DNA of 64,000 nucleotides from Paenibacillus doosanensis (lineage in GTDB: Bacteria; Bacillota; Bacilli; Paenibacillales; NBRC-103111): assembly GCF_025060755.1 (NCBI RefSeq), contig NZ_JANYUY010000018.1:1-64000 (forward strand), written 5' to 3'. The translations under genes were made by a program, and so were the position numbers. Each line of letters begins with the position of its first letter. Position 1 is the stretch's first letter. Below, one piece after another: positions 43,177 to 53,588 of this stretch. The notes under the pieces are model-generated. The model saw only the letters and a program-made list of their open reading frames with translations, was not told the DNA's origin and did not search any database.

Positions 43177-44133
43177 CTACCACAAACTGGTTTGGCTTAT
43201 TTTTTTGGACGCTTTGTTCGCGGTATACAGCAGCACTAAGCCTACGATCGCTTGAAACAGCTCGACCGCCGTGGCGTAGCTGAAATCGCTTCCGAGCAAT
43301 CCCCTGCGATAAACGAATGTGGAAATAACATCCGCGGTTTCATACGTCGATCCGTTGTAAAGCAAAATGATTTTCTCGAATCCGACCGACATCAGCCTGC
43401 CCAAGTTCAAAATCATCATAATGGAGATCGTCGGCGCGATGCTCGGCAGCGTAATGCTCAGCAGCTGATGCCAACGGTTCGCTCCGTCGATCTTGGCGGC
43501 GTCGTACAGCTCCACGTCGACCCCGGTCAGTGCAGCCAAATAAATGATCGAGCCCCAGCCGACGCTCTGCCATATGCCGGAGGCAACGAAAATCGTACGG
43601 AACCACTCGGGCAGCATCAGAAATTTAACGGGTTCAAATCCCAGCCATTGAATAACCTGATTGATCAGCCCGTCCGAGGACAAGAAGTTCGCGATCATCC
43701 CGCAGACGACGACAGTCGAAATAAAATGCGGCAAATAGCTGATGCTTTGCACGATCCGTTTGAACGCCTGATTTTTCAGCTCGTTGAGCATGAGCGCAAG
43801 CACGATCGGCGCCGGAAACGCCCATATCAATTCATAAATGTTAATCAGCAGCGTGTTGCGGATCAGCTTCCAGAAATACGGGTCTTTCAAAAATTTCTCG
43901 AAATGATGAAACCCGACCCACGGGCTCCCCGAGATGCCCTTGACGATGTTGTAATCTTTGAACGCAATGATGATTCCGTACATCGGCCAATAATGAAAGA
44001 TGACATAATAGCAGAACGGAATAAAAAAGATCGCGTACAAATATTTGCTCCTCGCCATCCCCTGGATGACAGGGTGGCGTATTCTCGCCGAGCTGAACGC
44101 GGCCGCCTGTTTGGTCTCTTGACTATGAATCAT
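43177..44133 (-). CDS. Carbohydrate ABC transporter permease (LplB type)
   Basis: 318 residues from ATG 44133, which has GGGAGGGG upstream; an earlier start lacks one. Six membrane helices; IPFCYYVIFHYWPMYGIIIAFKDYN is the typical LplB opening. The EAA loop is DVELYDAAKIDGANRWHQLLSITLPSIAP. First gene of the importer-glycosidase operon, after a 400-base non-coding region that probably contains the regulated promoter. Confidence 0.93.
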   Translation of the reverse strand: MIHSQETKQAAAFSSARIRHPVIQGMARSKYLYAIFFIPFCYYVIFHYWPMYGIIIAFKDYNIVKGISGSPWVGFHHFEKFLKDPYFWKLIRNTLLINIYELIWAFPAPIVLALMLNELKNQAFKRIVQSISYLPHFISTVVVCGMIANFLSSDGLINQVIQWLGFEPVKFLMLPEWFRTIFVASGIWQSVGWGSIIYLAALTGVDVELYDAAKIDGANRWHQLLSITLPSIAPTISIMMILNLGRLMSVGFEKIILLYNGSTYETADVISTFVYRRGLLGSDFSYATAVELFQAIVGLVLLYTANKASKKISQTSLW

Positions 44134-44457
44134 AATCCCCTCCCGGTTTAACGCATATCCCTCTCCCGTATGCACAGGTTGCTTCAGGATGCTTTCTGAT
44201 TCGGACGTTCCCTAGCCGGTCATCGCCCGGTGAGCTTATTATAGAAACCGCCGCCGCCGTCTGAAAAGAACCGATACCCGACCCGACGATGCACTTTTCG
44301 CACTCCGGCGGGCTTGATTCAACTTTCTACCGGTGTCCATTTTTCCCCCTTGGGCCGCCAGAAACGGGAGCGAAGCCCCGGCAATCCGCCGCCGAAGCCG
44401 TGCCGCATGTCTTTCCCCGGCCGCATAAAGTCTTGCCTTCCAATCCAAATAAGATAG
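44134..44457. other. Non-coding region ahead of the importer operon
   Basis: About 320 bases between the AraC gene terminator and the permease start. It should contain the importer promoter, probably the target of the AraC-type regulator, but I found no clear -35/-10 pair or repeat. Reading frames here have no ribosome site and look spurious. Confidence 0.3.
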
Positions 44458-44493
44458 CCAAAAAGCCATAGACCAAGGCGGGTCTATGGCTTC
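44458..44493 (-). terminator. Intrinsic terminator of the AraC-type regulator gene
   Basis: Minus strand: AGCCATAGACC/GGTCTATGGCT perfect 11-bp stem, followed by TTTTGG. Confidence 0.85.
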
Positions 44494-44532
44494 TATTGAA
44501 CTGTTATGAACAAGCTTGATTCGGATGCGCCC

Positions 44533-46899
44533 TCATTTCCGGTGCAGGGAACGATAATCGTTAGGCGCGATTCCTTCCATTTTTTTGAATACCCGCAGAA
44601 ACGTCGTCCGGCTCGGGATGCCGATCTGCTCGGCGATATCGCTTACCCGCATATCCGTCTCGGTCAGCAGCTTCTTCGCTTTATCCATGCGAACCTGGTT
44701 AATGTAATCGGTCAGATTGACGCCCGTCTTTTCTTTGAACACGCGGGATACGTATTTGAGCGAGACGCCCATTTCTCCGGCGATTTGTTCCAGGCCGAGA
44801 TCCTGCCGGTAATTGTCCTCGATATACTTTTCGATCAAGGAGACGAGGCTGCCGGATTTGCCGTCGCCGCCCGTTCGCGTCGCATCGATGATCTGCACGT
44901 AATAGGCGTAAATCGCCTCCTGCATGTCCCTATACTCGGAGAACGATACGCTGCGCTCGCCCTCCAGCAGGCGGCTTAACTTCTCGTCCGCGGCGATGGA
45001 ATGGACATCCATTCCCCGCTCCACAAGAAACCGCGCGCCGGTCGTGTACATTTCCTGAAACAACAGCCCCAAATATTCGTACGAGATGCTGCCCTGCACA
45101 TTCGCCGTCACAATCTGGTCGATAATATCGCGAAGGGCGTCCTTATGGCCCAGCTTCAAATGATTCCATATTTTTTGCTCGTCGAACAGCGAGTACATGA
45201 ACCGGTTTTCAATCTGGAGCTGTTCGGAATCGACGATCTGGAACCGGTCTTTGCCGCTGCGCTTGCCGATCGCCGTCATCGCTTCGTTATACGAGGCTCC
45301 GATCTCGTTAATACCGGAATAGAACGTACCGATGCCGACGGTCATGTCGTAGTACATATGAATGTCGTATTGAAACAGGCTCATCAGCTTTTGGAACGTG
45401 GGATGCAAAGCCGCCGCCTGTTCCCGATTCTCGACGTTGATGATCGCCACGAACAAATTTTGCCGGTACTCGATGACGTACGACGGCGCAATTTCCCCGA
45501 GCAGCGTCCAAATGATTTTCTTAATCCCGTTCATCACCAGCATCCGGTCCGTATCCTGAATGTCCTGGTAGAACGGCTCCTTAAAGTCGAAGGACACTCC
45601 GCAGCAGACATACCCGGCTCTGTCGAGGCCGAATTCCGCCTGCAGCGTCTCCTGCAATATTTCCTCTTGATTCAAGGTATGTCCCTTCAGCAAAAATAAA
45701 AAGGATGACTCGACATATTCGCTCGTATGCTGATCGTATTTCCTTTTATACTGCCGATGATAATCGGTTAACGAACGAAGGCTCTGTTGGATTTGTTCAA
45801 AATCGTTAACCTGCTGCGCCGGCGCGTGGCCTTCATGGCTCCATAAATCGCTTTTGTCCAGGATAATATTGCGAATATTGCGTATCGGATTATAAATTCG
45901 CGAGCTGAACACAAAGGAGAATACGATGCCCATCAAGACTAACACCAGGCATAAGAGCAAGGTCATCAGAAGAATGCTTGAAGTATGGCGGTGAAATTCG
46001 CTGATCGGCGTAAACGAGTAATAGTCCCAGCCGTACAGCGCCGATTTGGCGTGAGACACCTCATAACGCTCCCCCGCGATGTCCATTTCTCCCTTTAACG
46101 CCTGATCGCCCTGACGGTCCGCAGCGGCTTCCGCGAATAGCGGGTCCGCCATATAGCCGTTCGGATCGAGCAGCGCCTTGCCGCTGCCGTCCGTAATCAC
46201 ATAGCGGGTCGATTCGAAGACGGCGTTGCCTTTGAGCGCTTTCTCAATCGCGTCTACCGCCACGTTGATGACCATCACGGCATTATAGCTTTGCAGCCGG
46301 TCGCGGATGACGACGGGCACGACCTGCTTGTCGTAAATTCCTTCGCGCTTGACGGAGGCTGCGGGCAGCAGCTCGATGTACTTGTCCGAATTTAGCTTCT
46401 GCGCCCAGTAATCGGCGTCGTATTGATCGTATTTGTACATCGTGCCAAAAAAAGAATCGAATCGGTTCACGCCCGCGCTGACATAAACGTTCGATGTATC
46501 GATGTACACAAACATCCGGTCGGTGAAGTCGCTGACAATGTTTTCATTGCGCTGAATAATTTTTGGCAGACGCCATATTTCCGTCCTCACTTCCAAGCTT
46601 TGCTGCTCCTCGGGCATTAACAGCATCCGCACGGTGTAATCGCTGAAAAAATTAAAGCTGATTTCTTGCAGCGAGCCCATTTTGGCGTCGATCGTCTGAG
46701 CGGCGTTTTGCAGATTCGTTTTGATCCGGTCGTTAAAATCTTTCTTCATTATATAGAGCGAGTACATATACGTGGACAGCCCGATAATGACGATCGGAAT
46801 CAACAGTGTGAGAAAATAAAATAATATTTTGAAATACAGCCGGTTCTCTCTATTGCGGAAGAAGCTGTTCCAGCGCAACTCCCGTCCCCCTCCCTTCAT
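44533..46899 (-). CDS. Membrane-anchored AraC-family sensor-regulator
   Basis: 788 residues. Membrane helix 1 is at about residues 22-48, followed by a Cache-like external domain (about 50-300), helix 2 (about 308-330) and a HAMP-like linker. A cytoplasmic middle domain (about 410-640, GGDEF-like degenerate fold of the type common in Paenibacillus regulators) is followed by an AraC double helix-turn-helix at about 685-785 (YIEDNYRQDLGLEQIAGEMGVS; VRMDKAKKLLTETDMRVSDIAEQIG). It probably senses an external sugar and activates the importer operon downstream. Its start overlaps the second binding-protein gene (ATGA), so the two are produced together, perhaps as a sensing pair. Confidence 0.9.
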   Translation of the reverse strand: MKGGGRELRWNSFFRNRENRLYFKILFYFLTLLIPIVIIGLSTYMYSLYIMKKDFNDRIKTNLQNAAQTIDAKMGSLQEISFNFFSDYTVRMLLMPEEQQSLEVRTEIWRLPKIIQRNENIVSDFTDRMFVYIDTSNVYVSAGVNRFDSFFGTMYKYDQYDADYWAQKLNSDKYIELLPAASVKREGIYDKQVVPVVIRDRLQSYNAVMVINVAVDAIEKALKGNAVFESTRYVITDGSGKALLDPNGYMADPLFAEAAADRQGDQALKGEMDIAGERYEVSHAKSALYGWDYYSFTPISEFHRHTSSILLMTLLLCLVLVLMGIVFSFVFSSRIYNPIRNIRNIILDKSDLWSHEGHAPAQQVNDFEQIQQSLRSLTDYHRQYKRKYDQHTSEYVESSFLFLLKGHTLNQEEILQETLQAEFGLDRAGYVCCGVSFDFKEPFYQDIQDTDRMLVMNGIKKIIWTLLGEIAPSYVIEYRQNLFVAIINVENREQAAALHPTFQKLMSLFQYDIHMYYDMTVGIGTFYSGINEIGASYNEAMTAIGKRSGKDRFQIVDSEQLQIENRFMYSLFDEQKIWNHLKLGHKDALRDIIDQIVTANVQGSISYEYLGLLFQEMYTTGARFLVERGMDVHSIAADEKLSRLLEGERSVSFSEYRDMQEAIYAYYVQIIDATRTGGDGKSGSLVSLIEKYIEDNYRQDLGLEQIAGEMGVSLKYVSRVFKEKTGVNLTDYINQVRMDKAKKLLTETDMRVSDIAEQIGIPSRTTFLRVFKKMEGIAPNDYRSLHRK

Positions 46900-48518
46900 C
46901 GGACCGATTCTTTATCAGAATTCAAACGGGCCGCCGCCCGGTTGTATATATCCTCCAATTCGGACGCTCCCAGCTCGCGGGCTTGCCGTATCACTTGATC
47001 GTACCCTTCTATAGGCTTAAGCCCCATAATAAATTTGTCGAATTGCTCGTCCAGCATATCGTTGAGCGTCGAATGGATGTCCTTGGCTCTGGCAGCTTCC
47101 CGCTTGGTCAGCGGCGGCTCCATCACAGAGGGACGGTAGGCCGGATCGGAGGCGATCAGACTCCAATACTCTTCGTTGAGCTTATCCCAGGTGCCCGTCA
47201 TCTTTTCGATCTGAAACTGGGACAACGTGTTGGAATAATAAGGCGTGAAGCTGAGCTGGCAGCAGCCCAGTTCCGAATAGAGCGCATAATACGGCGTCGG
47301 CTGGGCGTGGATGAACGTCTCGACGAAATCTTTCTTGTAAACGGGCCGGCCGTTGCCATCCAAAGTATAGTGCACGCCTTCGATCCCGAAATTCATCAGC
47401 CGGAACGCTTCCTCCGAATACATCCAGTCCAGCAGCTTTACGACCGACTCAGGGTCCTGCACCTTGGAGCTGACGGCAAACATTTTGCCGGAAAACGTAT
47501 TCATGTAAAACTGCGCTCTTGCCTTCCCTTCGGCATATTCGGGAATCGGCATCACTTGAAAAAATGCTTCGGGATGGGCCGTACGCAAAGCTCTGGTAAA
47601 ATTCAGGCCGAAGCCGCTGTTATCAAGGAAAAAGGACGATTCGCCGCCGGTCAGCTTCTCCGTCCACTGCTGCTGGGTCAAAACCGCATAATCCGGGTCC
47701 AGCACACCCGATGTATACGCTTTATTCAGAAAAGTCAGCACGTTCTTAAACTGCGGCGACGCCGGACCGTACACATACCGGCCGCCGTCCTTATCTTTAT
47801 CGAAATAGATTCCGTTGCCGACGTTATAACCGCTTCCCAGCATGTATGAGGAAGCCGCCAATAGCTGCGACGTTCCTTTGCGGACGGACCACGGCGCCGA
47901 CTCGGGATACAGCTCCTTCAATCGCTTCAGCACATCAAGCAGCTCGTCGAACGAACGCGGAACCGGCAGATGATGCTTCTGCAGCAGATCCATCCGGATG
48001 ACCGGTCCGAAGCCGTTTTTCGCCTCGTCGCGCACGATGGCCGGGAAACCGTACAGCTCGCCGTCGACGGTCAAGCGGACCAGATCGGGATTCTCGTCCC
48101 ACAGCTTCTTGAAGTTGGGCATTAGCCCCCGGTTCATATAATCCATTAACGGCAAAAACGCGCCCGCCGAGGAAAATTCGTTCACGTCCTGCTTATCGAT
48201 CTGCATAATATCAGGCGCGTTCTGCGCAGCCAGCAGCGTCTTCTTCTTATCGTTATAATTGCTGGTCGGCACCGCCGTGTACATCAGCCGGAACCCCGTC
48301 CGCTTGGCGATTTCCTGCTGAATCGGCGTGTTCGCCCTTATTTTCTGATTATCCGTCTCGGAAAACATTACTTTGATTGTGCGTTCATGGACCGGAAAGC
48401 CGTCGGCTCCCAAACGGTGCGGCAGCTCCATATCGCCGATCAACAGCCGATAGAAGCATCCGAATAAGACGGCGACAGCGAGGATAGCAACTGCGGTGGC
48501 GCCCCATGTTTTGGTCAT
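46896..48518 (-). CDS. Second sugar-binding protein, membrane-tethered, paired with the AraC sensor
   Basis: 540 residues, clearly paralogous to the lipoprotein at 40591-42219 along its length (shared YNDKKKTLLA, GELYGFPAIVRDE, SSFFLDNSG, LGCCQLSFTPYYSNT). N-terminal hydrophobic segment ending VLFGC; the lipobox is imperfect (Phe at -2), so it may be a lipoprotein or an uncleaved anchor. Start at 48518 with AAGGAG. It is not next to permease genes but overlaps the sensor gene by 4 bases, which suggests it presents sugar to the sensor instead of, or besides, transport. That role is inference. Confidence 0.88.
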   Translation of the reverse strand: MTKTWGATAVAILAVAVLFGCFYRLLIGDMELPHRLGADGFPVHERTIKVMFSETDNQKIRANTPIQQEIAKRTGFRLMYTAVPTSNYNDKKKTLLAAQNAPDIMQIDKQDVNEFSSAGAFLPLMDYMNRGLMPNFKKLWDENPDLVRLTVDGELYGFPAIVRDEAKNGFGPVIRMDLLQKHHLPVPRSFDELLDVLKRLKELYPESAPWSVRKGTSQLLAASSYMLGSGYNVGNGIYFDKDKDGGRYVYGPASPQFKNVLTFLNKAYTSGVLDPDYAVLTQQQWTEKLTGGESSFFLDNSGFGLNFTRALRTAHPEAFFQVMPIPEYAEGKARAQFYMNTFSGKMFAVSSKVQDPESVVKLLDWMYSEEAFRLMNFGIEGVHYTLDGNGRPVYKKDFVETFIHAQPTPYYALYSELGCCQLSFTPYYSNTLSQFQIEKMTGTWDKLNEEYWSLIASDPAYRPSVMEPPLTKREAARAKDIHSTLNDMLDEQFDKFIMGLKPIEGYDQVIRQARELGASELEDIYNRAAARLNSDKESVR

Positions 48519-48689
48519 GCAAACGATTCTCCTTGCAAACTTATTAACAAGCAAGATTCAAGCTAAGTATACCATTAACCGCCGATGACTTGAATAAACT
48601 TATGAATTTTGTCGAAATACGTATTTTTGTGGCGCAAGCTGCACTTTCCTCGAAAAGGAATCCCGCCGTACACGTCGAATGTTTTTTGT

Positions 48690-51600
48690 ATGATGCGAAT
48701 AATAAACAATACCGCCCTCAAATATGCGACATTGATGATTGTATTTTTTAGCGTTCTTATCGGTCTGCGCTTGGCTTGGTCGGGGGCTTTTTATACGGCC
48801 AATCATCCCAGTCCCGTCGACGGCGTGCTCGACCTGCGCGGCTTGGATCTGGAACAGTCACCCTCGTTCGCGTTGGACGGCGAGTGGCAGTTTTATCCGG
48901 GGGCGTTCGTCACCCGGCAGGATGAGCCGGCGGAGCCGTCCTCGCTGCGACGCATTCAGGTGCCCGGAGACTGGAGCCGCGTGCTCGATCCGGAATCCGG
49001 CTCCTCGTACGGATACGGAACGTACCGTCTGCGCATATTGACCGATCCGCTCAAGCAGCCGGTCGCTTTGTGGCTGCAGGGCATTCAAGCTTCGTCGGAG
49101 GTGGAAATCAACGGGGTCTTGACGTCCCACATCGGCAAGATTGCCGACAATGCCGCCGAATATACGCCCTGGAATGTTTCTTACACCGCCTCTTACATGT
49201 CCGAGGGCGCGACAGAGATCGAGGTGCTTATACGGGCGGCCAATTTCGACGAGCCTTATCGCGGAGGACTTACGCGCACGATCCGCTTCGGCTCTCAAGC
49301 CTCGATCGATTTCGTACGCTGGTATTCGATCGGCTTTCAAATGATTGCGCTCATTATTTTGCTGCTGCACGGTTTATATTCCTACACCCTTTACTTGTTC
49401 TATCCCCGTGAACGGGCGCTGCTTATCACGAGTCTGCTGACGCTATCGGTCGGCATTGCCGTTGTGGCCGGTCACGATAATTTGCTGACGCTATGGCTGC
49501 ATCTCAGTTACGCATGGAGTCTGAAAATCAGATTCATCTCGCTTCTATGGCAAAATCTGTTTATTCTTCTCGTATTCCGAAGATTCGCTTCGGCCCCGTC
49601 GCGCAACGTATGGCTGCGGGCGTATACCGCGGCGCTCGCCGCTCTGACGGCGTTCCTGGCGGCCGCGCCGGCTTCCTGGGCGAACGGATTTTACGATTAT
49701 TATGCGTTCGCCGCCTTTTATATGTTCCCGTTCGTCTGGTTTCTGTATATCGTCGGGACAATGATCTTCAAGAAGCAAACCGACAAAGATGTCGTCTTCC
49801 TGCTGCTGAGCGCCGCGGGAATTATTTCGAATCTGCTGTGGAGCCTGGCCGAAGCGGCTAAAGACGTTACCACCGTCTATTATCCGATCGATATTATCGT
49901 AGCTATCATCGGGTTCTCTACCTATTGGTTCAAAAAATATTTCCGCAACGCCGTAGAAATCGCCAAACTGAACCGGCAGCTGATGGAGGCCGATAAGCTG
50001 AAAGACCAGTTTCTCGCCAATACTTCCCATGAGCTGCGAACGCCGCTGCACGGCATTATGAATATCGCTCAAACCGTCGTCATCAAAGAGAAAGAGACCC
50101 TTAACGAGAAAAGCCTTAAAGAGATGGAGCTGCTCATTACGATCAGCAGGCGCATGTCGAATATGCTCGGCGATCTGCTGGACGTCGCTCGCCTGAAGGA
50201 GCGCCGCATCGTGCTGAAGCAAGAACCGCTGCACATTCAAGCGGTCGTTCCCGGCGTGATCGGCATGCTCAAATATATGATCGAGGGCAAGCCTATTAAG
50301 TTGAGCGCGGACGTCCCAGAATCGTTGCCTCGGGTGATGGCGGACGAGAAGCGGCTCGTGCAAATTTTGTACAATCTGCTGCATAATGCCCTCAAGTACA
50401 CCGAGGAGGGAACCGTTCGCGTCTCTGCCGAAACGAGCGGCGGATTTGCCGTCATCCGCGTCTCCGATACCGGCGTCGGCATGGACGAGGAAACGCAGGC
50501 AAAGGTGTTCCTGCCTTATGAGCAAGGCTCTCACGGCATCAGCGACGGACGGGGGATCGGGCTCGGCTTAAGCATATGCAAGCAGCTGGTCGATCTGCAC
50601 GGAGGCGAGCTGACCGTCCGCTCCGAGCCCGGCAAAGGCTCCGTGTTCAGCTTCAATTTGCCGCTCGCCGAGGCGTCGAAATTGCCGCTGCCGCAGGATG
50701 ATGCTCATCGCCCCTCCGGCTCGGACGTGATGGAAATCGAGCTCGCCGACTTCGCGGCGGCGGACGCGGCAATCGCCGAGACGGCCGCCTCCGCCGCGAT
50801 CCCGCCGCTGCTGCACGAAGGGAAGATGCACATTCTTGCCGTCGATGACGATCCGGTGAATCTGAATGTGCTCGCCGGCATTTTGTCGACGGAGCCGTAC
50901 GCGATTACGACGGCTCATTCGGCCCGGGAAGCGCTGGAGCTGCTCGGCGCGCAGCCATGGGATCTGCTCATTGCCGATGTGATGATGCCGCAGATGTCCG
51001 GCTACGAGCTGACCCAAAGAGTACGCGAACAGTACTCCGTATCGGAGCTTCCGGTGCTGCTCTTGACCGCGCGCAGCCAGCCTACCGACATCTACACCGG
51101 ATTCTCATCGGGAGCGAACGATTATGTAACCAAGCCTGTGGACGCGATGGAGCTCAAATACCGCATCCGAGCGCTGATTTCATTGAAGCAGTCCATCAAC
51201 GAACGGCTGCGCATCGAAGCCGCATATCTACAGGCGCAAATTCATCCGCATTTTCTGTTCAACGCGCTGAACTCGATTATGGCGCTGAGCGAGATCGACA
51301 CGGAGAAGATGCGGAATTTGGGGGACGCGTTTACATCGTTTTTGCGGATCAGCTTCGACTTTCTAAATACCGGGGAGCTGGTCGAGCTATCGCATGAATT
51401 GGAGCTGACCCAAGCCTATTTGTTTATCGAAAAGGAGCGATTCGGGGACAGGCTGGCTGTCATATGGGAAGTCGAGCAAGGCATCAGCTTGTTTCTGCCT
51501 CCGCTGTCCATTCAGCCGCTGGTCGAAAATGCCGTCAAGCACGGCCTTCTCAGCCGCAGCAAAGGCGGCACGGTGCACATTCGGGTCGTTCGTCAACCCG

Positions 51601-51824
51601 GTTCTACGCTCGTAGAAGTGAAGGATAACGGCAAAGGCATGGACCGGGAAATAGTGGAGCAGCTGCTGCAGCCGACCATGAAAGGCAAGGGAGGCATCGG
51701 GGTCGCTAATACGAACCGGCGGCTCATACAGCTGTACGGCCATGGCTTGTCCGTGATCAGCAAGCCCGGCGAAGGAACCGTCGTATCCTTCGTCATTCCA
51801 GACGGTCCAAGGCATCTGACCTAG
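48690..51824 (+). CDS. Hybrid histidine kinase with 7TM sensor, receiver and a second LytS-type kinase module
   Basis: 1044 residues. After an N-terminal helix comes a beta-jellyroll external domain (about 45-220, 7TMR-DISM extracellular type), about seven membrane helices (about 225-430), HisKA with [10 protein letters not shown], an ATPase domain ([20 protein letters not shown]), a receiver with [13 protein letters not shown] and TKPVD, and a second kinase core of LytS type ([27 protein letters not shown]). The start is uncertain: the first in-frame codon is TTG at 48609, ATG at 48690 fits the first helix better, but neither has a good ribosome site. Divergent from the binding-protein/AraC pair. 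No partner regulator gene adjacent. Confidence 0.88.
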   Translation: MMRIINNTALKYATLMIVFFSVLIGLRLAWSGAFYTANHPSPVDGVLDLRGLDLEQSPSFALDGEWQFYPGAFVTRQDEPAEPSSLRRIQVPGDWSRVLDPESGSSYGYGTYRLRILTDPLKQPVALWLQGIQASSEVEINGVLTSHIGKIADNAAEYTPWNVSYTASYMSEGATEIEVLIRAANFDEPYRGGLTRTIRFGSQASIDFVRWYSIGFQMIALIILLLHGLYSYTLYLFYPRERALLITSLLTLSVGIAVVAGHDNLLTLWLHLSYAWSLKIRFISLLWQNLFILLVFRRFASAPSRNVWLRAYTAALAALTAFLAAAPASWANGFYDYYAFAAFYMFPFVWFLYIVGTMIFKKQTDKDVVFLLLSAAGIISNLLWSLAEAAKDVTTVYYPIDIIVAIIGFSTYWFKKYFRNAVEIAKLNRQLMEADKLKDQFLANTSHELRTPLHGIMNIAQTVVIKEKETLNEKSLKEMELLITISRRMSNMLGDLLDVARLKERRIVLKQEPLHIQAVVPGVIGMLKYMIEGKPIKLSADVPESLPRVMADEKRLVQILYNLLHNALKYTEEGTVRVSAETSGGFAVIRVSDTGVGMDEETQAKVFLPYEQGSHGISDGRGIGLGLSICKQLVDLHGGELTVRSEPGKGSVFSFNLPLAEASKLPLPQDDAHRPSGSDVMEIELADFAAADAAIAETAASAAIPPLLHEGKMHILAVDDDPVNLNVLAGILSTEPYAITTAHSAREALELLGAQPWDLLIADVMMPQMSGYELTQRVREQYSVSELPVLLLTARSQPTDIYTGFSSGANDYVTKPVDAMELKYRIRALISLKQSINERLRIEAAYLQAQIHPHFLFNALNSIMALSEIDTEKMRNLGDAFTSFLRISFDFLNTGELVELSHELELTQAYLFIEKERFGDRLAVIWEVEQGISLFLPPLSIQPLVENAVKHGLLSRSKGGTVHIRVVRQPGSTLVEVKDNGKGMDREIVEQLLQPTMKGKGGIGVANTNRRLIQLYGHGLSVISKPGEGTVVSFVIPDGPRHLT

Positions 51825-51841
51825 AGGATTGGAGAAGCAAA

Positions 51842-51880
51842 AAGAAGTCCCTCGCCTTCATTTGAAGGCAGGGGCTTCTT
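51842..51880. terminator. Terminator after the hybrid kinase gene, possibly bidirectional
   Basis: AGAAGTCCCT-CGCCTTC-ATTT-GAAGGC-AGGGGCTTCTT stem between the convergent kinase and immunity-type genes. Confidence 0.75.
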
Positions 51881-51903
51881 GCTATGAGTGCCGAAGCCGG
51901 CAT

Positions 51904-52692
51904 TCACTTTTCAGGAAACTGGGCCTTGTCTACAATGTACCACTGCAAATCGAGTAAAACCGGGGGGATAAAGATCGGCTCAACCCATGTATTACTCCCA
52001 TTTCGTTCCGTCTTCCTGATGTAGAGTTCTCCGTTTACTCGCTGCATCAGCCATATATCGCTTGCCAGGGTTTTCCCCTGCATAACTAATTGCTCTGCCT
52101 CTTTAAAGGGATAGGATTGCCCTTGATATTTAATTTGTTCAATGACCGGTTCTTTCTCCGATGATCTAGCAGAATCCCATACCTCTCTAAATTTAAATCC
52201 AGTAAGCTTGGCTTCAAGTACTTTATCCCTAAATTGATCTGTTACAAAAACTCGTGTCCCCCTAAATTGAGGAATTTTAAAAATGGATTCATTAGCAATA
52301 AGGCTTTCGATAAACACATACTTATTAATTTCTTTTACACTATCACTTCCTGTATACGTGGAAAAATCCGCCTTAGAGAAATCAATGCAATCAATCATAT
52401 TAGTAACATTAATAGCAAAATATTTGTCATGTTTATGCTGATACGGAAGCACTTCAGCTTTCCCTTCTAATAAATGATTAAGAACCGAGACTGCTTTTTC
52501 ACTAAAAATAGGGTTACACTTTAATTCGTTCATGTCATGTTTGGGAGCATTCGGTGAAATGTCTTCGATCCAAACTGCTTCCCAATCGCTACTCATTGGC
52601 AACCCTTTAAATTTAAAACGAAAAGCCTTTAGTACTTCTTCATTTTCAAATGCTAGATTCGAGTTTTCCGCTAATAAAATATAAACTTTCAT
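51904..52692 (-). CDS. Imm11-like (DUF1629) immunity-type protein, copy 1
   Basis: 262-residue soluble protein. The pattern (I.CIDFSKAD, EINKYVFIES, FKIPQFRGTRVFVTDQFRDKVLEAKLTGFKFREVW) matches, as I recall, the Imm_11/DUF1629 immunity domain that neutralises polymorphic toxins. A C-terminal 70-residue extension (WLMQRVNGELYIRKTERNGS) is shared with the next gene. No toxin gene is visible beside it, so it may be an orphan immunity gene. The segment is visibly richer in A and T than its surroundings, suggesting acquisition. It follows copy 2 by 61 bases on the same strand. Confidence 0.7.
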   Translation of the reverse strand: MKVYILLAENSNLAFENEEVLKAFRFKFKGLPMSSDWEAVWIEDISPNAPKHDMNELKCNPIFSEKAVSVLNHLLEGKAEVLPYQHKHDKYFAINVTNMIDCIDFSKADFSTYTGSDSVKEINKYVFIESLIANESIFKIPQFRGTRVFVTDQFRDKVLEAKLTGFKFREVWDSARSSEKEPVIEQIKYQGQSYPFKEAEQLVMQGKTLASDIWLMQRVNGELYIRKTERNGSNTWVEPIFIPPVLLDLQWYIVDKAQFPEK

Positions 52693-52753
52693 ATAGACAC
52701 CTCTATGAATATAAGTAAATTATGAATTTCATATTTATTATACATAACCCTTT

Positions 52754-53539
52754 TCACTTCTCAGGATAGTTAACCTTGTCCACAATGTACCACTGCAAAT
52801 CGAGCAAAATCGGGGGGATAAAGATAGGCTGAACCCATGTAAAACTCCCATTTCGCTCCGTCCTTCTGATGTAGAGTTCTCCGTTTACTCGCTGCATCAG
52901 CCATATATCGCTTGCCAAGGTTTTCCCCTGCATAACTAGTTGCACGGCCTCTTTAAAGGGATAGGATTGACCATGATATTGAATTTGTTCTATAGCTATT
53001 TCTTTTTCTGAAGATTTAGAAGAATCCCATACTTCTATAAATTCAAATCCGGTAAGCTTGGCTTCAAGTACTCTATCCCGAAATTGATCTGTTACAAAAA
53101 CTTCAGTAGCTATAAACTCTGGTATTTTAAATATAGTCTCGTCCATTATCATATTTTCATAAAAAGCATATTTTGTTATTGACTTAACGAATCCATCTGT
53201 ATATTTCTGACAATCAGCTTTGGAGAAGTCAACACAATTTAACACATTAACAACATTGATTGCGAAATATTTCTCTGTTTTATGAGTATATGGCAGAATT
53301 TCAACCTTCCCGACCATCAAGTCATTAAGAGCGGATACAGCATTTTCTGTAAAAATGGGGTTACATGAGAGCTTACTAATATCATATTTCTTTATGTTAG
53401 GCTTGATATCTTCTAGGAGTATATCCTCCCACGATTCTTTCATCGGTTTACCATTAAATCCGTTATACAATAATCTAATCTTACTATCATCAACAATGGA
53501 TAAAAATGAATCTTTGTCCTCCAGAATATATACCTTCAT
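52754..53539 (-). CDS. Imm11-like (DUF1629) immunity-type protein, copy 2
   Basis: 261 residues, paralogue of the preceding entry. The last 70 residues are almost identical between the two (QSYPFKEA, QLVMQGKTLASDIWLMQRV, LLDLQWYIVDK), and the DNA is too, while the first 120 residues have diverged strongly. That is the pattern expected when a toxin-recognising part diversifies and the tail is kept by recent duplication or gene conversion. AGAGGTG precedes the ATG. Soluble, no signal peptide. Confidence 0.7.
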   Translation of the reverse strand: MKVYILEDKDSFLSIVDDSKIRLLYNGFNGKPMKESWEDILLEDIKPNIKKYDISKLSCNPIFTENAVSALNDLMVGKVEILPYTHKTEKYFAINVVNVLNCVDFSKADCQKYTDGFVKSITKYAFYENMIMDETIFKIPEFIATEVFVTDQFRDRVLEAKLTGFEFIEVWDSSKSSEKEIAIEQIQYHGQSYPFKEAVQLVMQGKTLASDIWLMQRVNGELYIRRTERNGSFTWVQPIFIPPILLDLQWYIVDKVNYPEK

Positions 53540-53588
53540 ACAGCACCTCTTTTATAATGATTTTTTCTACGACCGATCAATTAACTCA

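Noticed and set aside
44239-44469. Short frames on both strands between the AraC terminator and the permease gene
   Set aside because: No ribosome site and low-complexity Arg/Ala-rich translations typical of GC-rich shadow frames.
40591-48518. Interpretation of the two binding-protein genes as an assembly duplication
   Set aside because: They are diverged along their length, differ in signal region and neighbours, so they are true paralogues.
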